Part shown: positions 5,446 to 11,417 of the stretch, one piece after another | How the letters are laid out: every line of letters begins with the position of its first letter | How positions within the stretch are numbered: the first letter of the stretch is position 1 | Source: Clostridia bacterium | GTDB lineage: Bacteria > Bacillota > Clostridia > Lachnospirales > WQUN01 | DNA length: 11,417 bases | Assembly: GCA_025997155.1 (NCBI GenBank) | Contig: BNUF01000073.1 | Coordinates: 1-11,417, forward strand | Direction: 5' to 3' | The notes under the pieces: generated by a model | Database searches by the model: none | Told to the model about the DNA's origin: nothing | Seen by the model: only the letters and a program-made list of their open reading frames with translations | Translations under genes and position numbers: made by a program

Positions 5446-7020
5446 TTATATCTTGATATTGACCATGTATTTAGATGAACCATATTCACCCTTTATTGGG
5501 ATAGAAATTTTAAGGAATTCGTCGTTAAATATTGAGAATTCTATGCGCAACGTATAATCTCTTTCACATTCAATGTCAACGTAAAACGACTTGAGGCGAT
5601 ACCATTTTTCTTCTATAAACGCGCTGACTAGCCATTCTCCTCGAACAACCCTAGAAGAAAGGTTAATATGCCCGCATTTTTTGAGGCTATCATTTTTATG
5701 ATACACATATGCTAACTTATCATTGTTAAAATGGTTCTTAGGCGCAATGCGTATGTCGAAGCCAAAAGTATTATTGACCGAATATTTAAGGGTCGTGCCC
5801 AATGCCGCGCAGTTTTTGCATACCTTTCGGTCTTCAAAAAAATCAAAAATAGTGTATACAAAACCTTCCAACAAGTAATGTCTATCTTCCACAAGTTCTT
5901 CATCACCGAATAAAAATGTATATTTCGCGTTTTCTATATCAGCGGCGAGCTGTAGGCGCGGCGAACCGTCCGAAATATCGTAATATCCGAACTCCTCCGT
6001 TTCCCCGTTCTCCGTGCACTCAATAACGCGAATACTGTCATCTTTTTCAAAATGTAGATTTGGAATAGAGGTTGAGACGTTGCGCGCTTCGCCGAGTTTT
6101 CTTAATATAAGCGCGAACACGGGGATTGCGGGAGACTCGGAGGAGGCAAACGCGCATATATTGTTTTCTGTGAATTTGCTGAATTCGTTTGGGGATTTTA
6201 TTTCGGTTATTTCGCCAGTTTTTGCGTCTACACAAACAACATTGTCTTTGTATGTCCCAAAAACATAGTCATATGCCCCCAAGTGTTTTCTGCTGTCTCG
6301 AACATATAAAAAAATATCTTCGTATAATTTTGATTCTCCGATAGCGTAAAAAATCCGAGCCTTCCCTAAAATTTCGGATTCTTCCGTGGTAGCCTCAAAT
6401 AGTATACTTTCTGTTGCGTACGGGTTTATGACTTCATGTGTTATAACCATTCTGAATCCTGATGAGACATTTAATATCGTTTTTTGCGCGTCTATATTTA
6501 TATCAAAGTTACCGTTGTTTTCTAGCGTAAGGTATTGTTTTTTCGCGTTTTGGTTAAACAAAATTAAATCCCTGTCGAGTATAAGTGAACTGGAAATTGT
6601 TACTGTTATGTTATATTTTACCGTGCGATATCTGTCTATTTTATAGGGACGCAAAACAGGATAATCCGGCGCGTCGTCATTCGACAAAACACATACCGCG
6701 AAATCAAGCGTATCTTCCTCATAGTTTGAGAAATCAAATAAAACGCCAATCTCTGTGGATTTTACAACATCGAATACCGCCCCGTCATATTCCGCGAAAC
6801 TCAACACACCCTTGTCGTCGATAAGCGAGAGTTGCACACAAACGGGCGAGTTGCCTTCGTTGCAGAGTGTAATAGAACTCCGTTGTACATTGTTCCTGTA
6901 CGCGTTTAACTCTGTTGTTATAACAGACACCGAACCATTCAGCCACCCGCAAAAATAACAATACTTTGAATTATCTGTATCTTTTCCACATACTCGACAC
7001 AACATATGATCAACCCTCAT
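5446..7020 (-). CDS. Zinc-ribbon protein with beta-sandwich and Hsp70-like segments, unknown function
   Basis: This 524-residue protein is not recognised as a known family. Its N-terminus has one four-cysteine zinc ribbon (C8, C11, C21, C24: CRVCG and CYFCG). Residues 31-240 are strand-rich with two apparent repeats (TLCNEGNSPVCVQLSL and LTLENNGNFDINI), resembling Ig-like or ASH/MSP beta-sandwiches. From 248, YDYVFGTYKDNVVCVDAKTG resembles the phosphate-1 loop of Hsp70-type ATPases, and YTFLFGDEELVED fits a following Hsp70 stretch. Residues 411-510, ending YTLRIEFSIFNDEFLKISI, resemble an Hsp70 substrate-binding sandwich. The remaining ATPase motifs are absent, so any Hsp70 relation would be degenerate. 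There is no membrane segment. The ATG overlaps the NTPase stop (ATGA, 7017-7020), so the two are translationally coupled. It is the last gene of the operon; no terminator is evident in the next 77 bases. Confidence 0.8.
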   Translation of the reverse strand: MRVDHMLCRVCGKDTDNSKYCYFCGWLNGSVSVITTELNAYRNNVQRSSITLCNEGNSPVCVQLSLIDDKGVLSFAEYDGAVFDVVKSTEIGVLFDFSNYEEDTLDFAVCVLSNDDAPDYPVLRPYKIDRYRTVKYNITVTISSSLILDRDLILFNQNAKKQYLTLENNGNFDINIDAQKTILNVSSGFRMVITHEVINPYATESILFEATTEESEILGKARIFYAIGESKLYEDIFLYVRDSRKHLGAYDYVFGTYKDNVVCVDAKTGEITEIKSPNEFSKFTENNICAFASSESPAIPVFALILRKLGEARNVSTSIPNLHFEKDDSIRVIECTENGETEEFGYYDISDGSPRLQLAADIENAKYTFLFGDEELVEDRHYLLEGFVYTIFDFFEDRKVCKNCAALGTTLKYSVNNTFGFDIRIAPKNHFNNDKLAYVYHKNDSLKKCGHINLSSRVVRGEWLVSAFIEEKWYRLKSFYVDIECERDYTLRIEFSIFNDEFLKISIPIKGEYGSSKYMVNIKI

Positions 7021-8567
7021 GTTAAAAAGATTTTGCGCAAATCGGTGTAGTTCATTTCAAATTTGTTTGAAATATCTTGAAATCCAGGAAATTCGCTCTC
7101 GTGCTTTACAATATTTTCATAAAATTCCGCACAGTATAGTTGGATAAACGCGACTTGAACAAGAATCTTAACGGAAGCTTTATCGTAGAACAAACGAAGC
7201 CAATATACCCTTGCGAACAAGTGTTTCACCTTGCGCGGATTGCTCATAACTCGATTATATGCGGTATCATTTCTAGGTTCTCTACACAAAGCGTCTTGCT
7301 GTATTTCGAGAAGATGAGCAATATCTTTTAAATCTTCGCTCTTCATCGAGTCATTAATTCCGTCCAGGTTCTGATTATTTTTAGAGTTTGAATTACATAT
7401 CCCGTCTATCACATCGTTTGGGTTAAGAGGAGGCATTGGAATATTAAGCTGTATAAATTTAGAAAAAGTTTCTTTATACATTTCGCCATTGTCGAGAGTA
7501 AAGACCGCCGCAAAGTTGTCGAAAGACGCGAGTTCAAGAATAAACCAAAATAATTCTGTTTGTTTTTCTTCATCGAGTCTCTCCATATCGTCCACAAAAA
7601 CAACGATTCGTTTAATGTTTCCTTTGTCGCAGAGGTTGTTTACGGCGTGCTGAAGCTCTCCCTTTCTCCTTTTATAATCAGCGACCATATATGTTTTGGC
7701 TTGTTCGTGCAGGTGCGGGAACAGGTTTTCGGTAATAACCTTGTCAGAGCGTTTTGCTGCAAAACCCAAGATAGCTCGTTCATAATTGCGCATAGTGCTA
7801 TATTTGTCCGTTTGTATAAAATTATTGTCTAATATGCGGCACAATTGGGCAAAAAAGTTTTCAATGAGTTCAGTTCTAGTTTCAAACACATTTGGTTGGA
7901 GTCTAATTATTTCTATGCAATACTTTGTTTTTTCGGAACATATAGTTTCCACAATGCTTGATTTCCCTGAACCCCATTCTCCCGCCAAAGCTATTGAAAA
8001 ATTTTTGGATCCTATGTCGTCGCCTTCAAGAATCTTACCAATATTGTCACTGATTGTTTGATAGTCCTTAAACAAATAGTTCTTATGAGTTACCACGGAA
8101 TCGTCAAGGCAGTTGTTGCCGCCCTTTTTTGGTTTTTTATTGTTGGCGGCTTTGTCGGAATCGTCAAGTCCAAGGTATTCGAAGTTATAGATAAACATAA
8201 CCAGAATTATCAAGGCATCTACTGACAGAGATATAATCCTCATTTCATTGTCCGGACGAACGACAAGGTATGTCAATATCGCTATCATAAAAGACATAAC
8301 GATATTTGCCTCGTTGTAAAACACAAATAACAAATGAGGAGATTTTCGTGCTTTCAGAATCTGAATCAATCCAAAGAGTAGGGCGATAGCGGAAAAAATA
8401 ATAAGAATAGACAGCACTTTACCGGGGAAATAACTCCAAAAGTTTGATTCTGGATAGCATTGACGAAAAAACAAAACTATCTTCTCCGACACAACACCGC
8501 AAACAAGAGCTATAGCAAGTTTTTCAAAAACAATTAACATTTTTTTTACATTTGGCAACTTAACCAT
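7017..8567 (-). CDS. KAP-family P-loop NTPase, membrane anchored
   Basis: The protein has 516 residues. The N-terminal 130 contain about four hydrophobic segments (roughly 11-34, 50-70, 79-103 and 108-128), then a charged linker rich in Lys and Asn. The NTPase domain follows: Walker A GEWGSGKSS (196-204), Walker B RIVVFVDDMERLD (320-332), a FTLDN strand (356-360), QLNIPMPPL (373-381) and the conserved NPRKVKHLF (443-451). Transmembrane segments together with a KAP P-loop define the family of Kidins220/ARMS and PifA. PifA excludes phage T7, and many bacterial members sit in defence loci. The protein should act at the inner face of the membrane, using ATP to control assembly or signalling. Its start overlaps the upstream gene by 8 bases and its end overlaps the next by 4. 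Confidence 0.88.
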   Translation of the reverse strand: MVKLPNVKKMLIVFEKLAIALVCGVVSEKIVLFFRQCYPESNFWSYFPGKVLSILIIFSAIALLFGLIQILKARKSPHLLFVFYNEANIVMSFMIAILTYLVVRPDNEMRIISLSVDALIILVMFIYNFEYLGLDDSDKAANNKKPKKGGNNCLDDSVVTHKNYLFKDYQTISDNIGKILEGDDIGSKNFSIALAGEWGSGKSSIVETICSEKTKYCIEIIRLQPNVFETRTELIENFFAQLCRILDNNFIQTDKYSTMRNYERAILGFAAKRSDKVITENLFPHLHEQAKTYMVADYKRRKGELQHAVNNLCDKGNIKRIVVFVDDMERLDEEKQTELFWFILELASFDNFAAVFTLDNGEMYKETFSKFIQLNIPMPPLNPNDVIDGICNSNSKNNQNLDGINDSMKSEDLKDIAHLLEIQQDALCREPRNDTAYNRVMSNPRKVKHLFARVYWLRLFYDKASVKILVQVAFIQLYCAEFYENIVKHESEFPGFQDISNKFEMNYTDLRKIFLT

Positions 8568-11316
8568 CTTCTTTCAAAATACGTCTTTTGAGTGTATCTA
8601 TATATAATTTGTCTTTATTCATTATGTTATCATCTAGAGTGCGTCGGACGACTTCCTCATTTTTTTTAGCGACAGCCCAAAGAATTGTTTCGATTTCGTG
8701 TTGAGGGCAAATCTGCTTGTCCATATTGAAGATTATATTAAGTGTATCATATAATCTTTGTGAATTTTGCCAAAAATTGGAAGACAATACTATTTCTTTA
8801 TACGCAAAAAACAACAATTCTCCTGTTCCAAGGGCATAATTTATAAAATATTTAAGTATATGGATATATTTGGAATCCCGCCGCCCCGCGTAAATTGTAC
8901 TTATTTTAACCTTAGTATCTTTATCGAACTTCGCAAAGTTTCTTAAAAAGAAGTCAATATTTATGCTGAAATCCTTGTCTTGCGCTCCTCCTTGCAGTTT
9001 CAAAAGCATTAGTGAAAGTTTATCATCGGACGGGTCGTCTTTTTCAAGAAGATAGGGGAAAAGTTTTCTGTGCCGCGTTCCTTTGCCCTCTTGATAATAT
9101 TTAACCAACTCCGGCGCGAAAACAGGCGTACCAATGCCCATAACAATCCTTTGCGCGTTGACATAATCCAAAATATCAACATCTTTTTCTCCGATACGCT
9201 CTAAAACGTCCAACAAATCAGGAGTTGCGGCTTCCTCTCTTACGGTTGCCTCCGCGCACTCCTTCGCCATTCTTTCCTCAAGTTCTCCGTTATTATACAA
9301 ATCAATAAACTTTATATAAAAAGAACTGTCAAACTTACCTGTCTTAAGCCGCAGCAATAGTGTCAAAAAATCCACCTTGTTTTTGCCGAAACGAGAACGG
9401 CTCAAAATCGTCAGCCTATCAAGTACATTAACCGCGTCTTCTGTAAAATTTCCCTCCAAAGACGCGTACTCTTCATAGAGATAATCAAATATAGTTTCAT
9501 TGATATAATAACCTTGATTCAGCAATGCCTTTTCACAATACCCGCGCATATCCGCGTTGTTTTGCAAAAGTTTCTTTTCAGCCAACGCGCAAAACACATT
9601 TTCATCTAAAAACATACAATTTTCGACAATCTTCCTTATAATATACTCTAATTGCTCGCATTTGTCCAGATACAAAATCTTTTCATTTATTAGTGACAAA
9701 TTGTCGCGCAACTGTTCAAACGCAATCGCGGAATGTCTTTTTGGCTGTCTTTCAAACAGTTTCTCCAAAACGTTACGGTAAACGTCCGGAGCAAAAACGG
9801 CGTGTTCGTGTTGGGTTTTTATCAAATAGTCAACATAATCAATCGAAGATATACTCCCGTTTACCGCAGTCGCGTAAAGACGGATAAACCCCATTTCGCC
9901 GGCATAATCAGTCTTGTTTGAGTAAACGCACATTGAGTCTTTTGCGGTTAGTTCAGTCGAAAATTCAAGGCGAAAAATCCCCTCATCGTACAGCATTAAC
10001 GGCGGTTCGGGCAAAAAATAATAGTTATCCGTATCTGTAAAATACACACTTTCAATATGGCGCGTATATCCCGCAAAGGTGAATTTGATTTTGCGTGAAT
10101 ACACATTTTGCGGCTCAACCTTATAAATATTATTTACAAGCGTACCGTCTGAAGATGAAAGGTGTCTTTTTATCAATTGAACTTCTTTTTTTGAAAAATG
10201 GATTTTATCTTTGTTTTCATCAAAAATTTCCGCCGCTTCGTCTTCGCCTATCTCAAAATAAGACGCTCCTACAAGCCGCGCTCGTTTGACAAGCCAAAGT
10301 GCATTCGGATTCATAGGTACATATTTGTGATAAAACAAGCAGTAATCTGTAAGTTTTTCAATTATTTTTTTATATGTGGAAATGTGTTCATCCTTCTCAA
10401 ACGAGGATAGTTCTACTTCTTTGAGACGCTGGAATACGTCAAAAGTTTCTTCCGTGACCTCTAATTCTTCCAAACACTTCGCGTTATATCGTATAAGCGA
10501 CTCAAAAAAAGTATTAAATTTGTTGTTAACTATGGCTTTACCGTAATCATAGAAGTCCTCCGGACTTATATCCGCAGGAGGTGAAAGCATATCCCTAAAC
10601 GCCGCGTTTATCAGCGCGTCCGTCTTGCGCGCACCCTCCGCGTGAAGTGCGTAAAAAAGGTGACAGGAGTTATCGGTAGGGCTTGCCGCCCATTGCTTCA
10701 AGCACCCAAAATAATCGCAATAACCGCCAATATTGTTGTACCCGGGCAACCTTTTTGAAGGATAGCTAAGCAACCGCGTAACGCTCAGATAACCTTCTAT
10801 TTTCGACTTTATAGAATCATTGCGGCGCAGACTGAATTTTTGGGCTTTTTCAAAAGCGGAATGACTATTAACGGCATCCCACGAATTCCTTGTCTCCAAA
10901 TATTTGTCAAAAAGAAGCAATCCTTTAGCGTAATAACCCACGCACGAATAAGGATTGTTTTTTATATAAGAACCAACGTCGCCGCGTATTGTGTGCGTCA
11001 CAAGCGTGTCCTGCGCCTCAAACACCAAATTTTGCATATGATAGCATTCGTCATTTTCATAAAAAAGAGTTATCTTTATCGGCTGTTTCCTCAAAAATAT
11101 TTTAGGGTACATCGTCAAATCGACATCGATAGCAACGCCCCAAAAAGGTTCCTTAAGATGAACCAACCCGTTGTTGCACAACAATTTAAACAATTTTCCT
11201 TTTTCGGGGTCTTTTATTGCCACGGTCGAAAATATCATATTGATGATAGTGATTCGGCTTTCCGAAACTTCCAATCTTTTTTTCGTGTATACTCCTCCTC
11301 GTATAATAATGTTCAT
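8560..11316 (-). CDS. Large (about 910 aa) protein of unknown function, helical-repeat-like
   Basis: This is an intact large gene with no family I recognise. The first 100 residues look strand-rich (beta-sandwich-like). Residues from about 110 to 400 are helical and TPR-like, about 405-500 are again strand-rich, and from about 510 to the end are helices of ARM/TPR-like spacing. I see no P-loop, nuclease or protease motif and no signal peptide, so a scaffold or sensor role is the best guess. The start is uncertain. The ATG at 11314-11316 overlaps the upstream stop (ATGA) but has no ribosome binding site. A strong GAGGAGGAG (11292-11300) instead points, five bases on, to an ACG codon (11284-11286) in the same frame, followed by KKRLEV. 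TTG (11272-11274) and ATG (11236-11238) lie further in. It overlaps the KAP NTPase gene by 8 bases. Confidence 0.75.
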   Translation of the reverse strand: MNIIIRGGVYTKKRLEVSESRITIINMIFSTVAIKDPEKGKLFKLLCNNGLVHLKEPFWGVAIDVDLTMYPKIFLRKQPIKITLFYENDECYHMQNLVFEAQDTLVTHTIRGDVGSYIKNNPYSCVGYYAKGLLLFDKYLETRNSWDAVNSHSAFEKAQKFSLRRNDSIKSKIEGYLSVTRLLSYPSKRLPGYNNIGGYCDYFGCLKQWAASPTDNSCHLFYALHAEGARKTDALINAAFRDMLSPPADISPEDFYDYGKAIVNNKFNTFFESLIRYNAKCLEELEVTEETFDVFQRLKEVELSSFEKDEHISTYKKIIEKLTDYCLFYHKYVPMNPNALWLVKRARLVGASYFEIGEDEAAEIFDENKDKIHFSKKEVQLIKRHLSSSDGTLVNNIYKVEPQNVYSRKIKFTFAGYTRHIESVYFTDTDNYYFLPEPPLMLYDEGIFRLEFSTELTAKDSMCVYSNKTDYAGEMGFIRLYATAVNGSISSIDYVDYLIKTQHEHAVFAPDVYRNVLEKLFERQPKRHSAIAFEQLRDNLSLINEKILYLDKCEQLEYIIRKIVENCMFLDENVFCALAEKKLLQNNADMRGYCEKALLNQGYYINETIFDYLYEEYASLEGNFTEDAVNVLDRLTILSRSRFGKNKVDFLTLLLRLKTGKFDSSFYIKFIDLYNNGELEERMAKECAEATVREEAATPDLLDVLERIGEKDVDILDYVNAQRIVMGIGTPVFAPELVKYYQEGKGTRHRKLFPYLLEKDDPSDDKLSLMLLKLQGGAQDKDFSINIDFFLRNFAKFDKDTKVKISTIYAGRRDSKYIHILKYFINYALGTGELLFFAYKEIVLSSNFWQNSQRLYDTLNIIFNMDKQICPQHEIETILWAVAKKNEEVVRRTLDDNIMNKDKLYIDTLKRRILKEDG
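11292..11300 (-). promoter_or_regulatory. Strong ribosome binding site followed by ACG instead of ATG
   Basis: GAGGAGGAG stands five bases before an in-frame ACG codon and lies 13 bases past the upstream gene's stop codon. Position and spacing are ideal for initiation at that codon, suggesting that an ATG mutated to ACG or that ACG itself is used. The annotated ATG lies upstream of this site and would translate through it as Arg-Gly-Gly. Confidence 0.55.
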
Positions 11317-11417
11317 AAATATTTTTGATTTTTAGTTTTTGATACTTCTATTTTTCGTTCAAATTTATTAGCCAAAGTCCAAAGGTCTTTTGGTACATCA
11401 GCGGCTAATCGGAGTTG
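11313..11417 (-). CDS. C-terminal end of an upstream operon gene, unrecognised
   Basis: The minus-strand frame is open from the window edge to a TGA at 11313-11315, giving 34 residues: QLRLAADVPKDLWTLA..., then NKFERKIEVSKTKNQKYL at the end. The composition is coding-like (Lys/Glu-rich with a lysine-rich tail), and the stop overlaps the next possible ATG in an ATGA arrangement like the one at 7017-7020. This implies that the three-gene operon has at least one more member and that its promoter is outside the window. The tail is too short to name a family. Confidence 0.5.
   Translation of the reverse strand, partial: QLRLAADVPKDLWTLANKFERKIEVSKTKNQKYL

Noticed and set aside
10840..11328. A 162-codon open frame on the plus strand opposite the start of the large gene
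   Set aside because: It has no ribosome binding site, its residues are the hydrophobic/aromatic shadow typical of antisense to a lysine-rich gene, and the minus-strand frame is far longer and coding-like.
1..11417. CRISPR arrays, tRNA or rRNA genes, attachment-site repeats
   Set aside because: I saw no regularly spaced repeats, no cloverleaf-like sequence with a conserved T-loop, and no pair of long direct repeats bounding the region.

Overview
The window looks like an accessory (defence-island type) segment of a low-to-moderate GC Firmicutes chromosome, most likely Clostridia or Negativicutes. This is inferred from the clostridial-phage-style Cro/CI repressor, strong GGAGG ribosome binding sites, a Firmicutes-type GNAT toxin family and an IS630-type transposase. 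No 16S gene or other firm taxonomic marker is present.

Layout, left to right. (1) 1-114: the 3' end of an IS630-family transposase (+), followed by about 375 bases without a gene. (2) 490-1219: a small divergent regulatory module, with a Cro/CI-type repressor on the minus strand and a 46-residue protein on the plus strand. The two promoters lie back to back around a palindromic operator. (3) 1224-1961: a minus-strand toxin-antitoxin pair (64-residue antitoxin, GNAT acetyltransferase toxin) ending in a terminator. (4) 1955-5368: a graveyard of DNA-modification genes, all minus strand: a type III Mod methyltransferase with its middle deleted, a type III Res subunit broken by a deletion/frameshift, a stop codon and a second frameshift, and a C5-cytosine methyltransferase that lost its catalytic PCQ motif. 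(5) 5446-11417: an intact, tightly packed minus-strand operon. In transcription order it holds the tail of an unknown gene, a 900-residue helical-repeat-like protein of unknown function, a membrane-anchored KAP-family P-loop NTPase, and a 524-residue zinc-ribbon protein with beta-sandwich and possibly degenerate Hsp70-like segments. Every gene junction that can be seen overlaps or nearly overlaps.

How they work together. All minus-strand genes point toward the terminator at 1224. The R-M genes have been inactivated one after another, while the operon on the right and the toxin-antitoxin pair on the left remain open. The right-hand operon is the most interesting content: a KAP NTPase (a family that includes the phage-exclusion protein PifA) is translationally coupled to two large proteins I do not recognise, next to defence genes. 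It is a candidate for an undescribed defence or membrane-quality-control system. Its function is inferred only from the KAP family and the neighbourhood.
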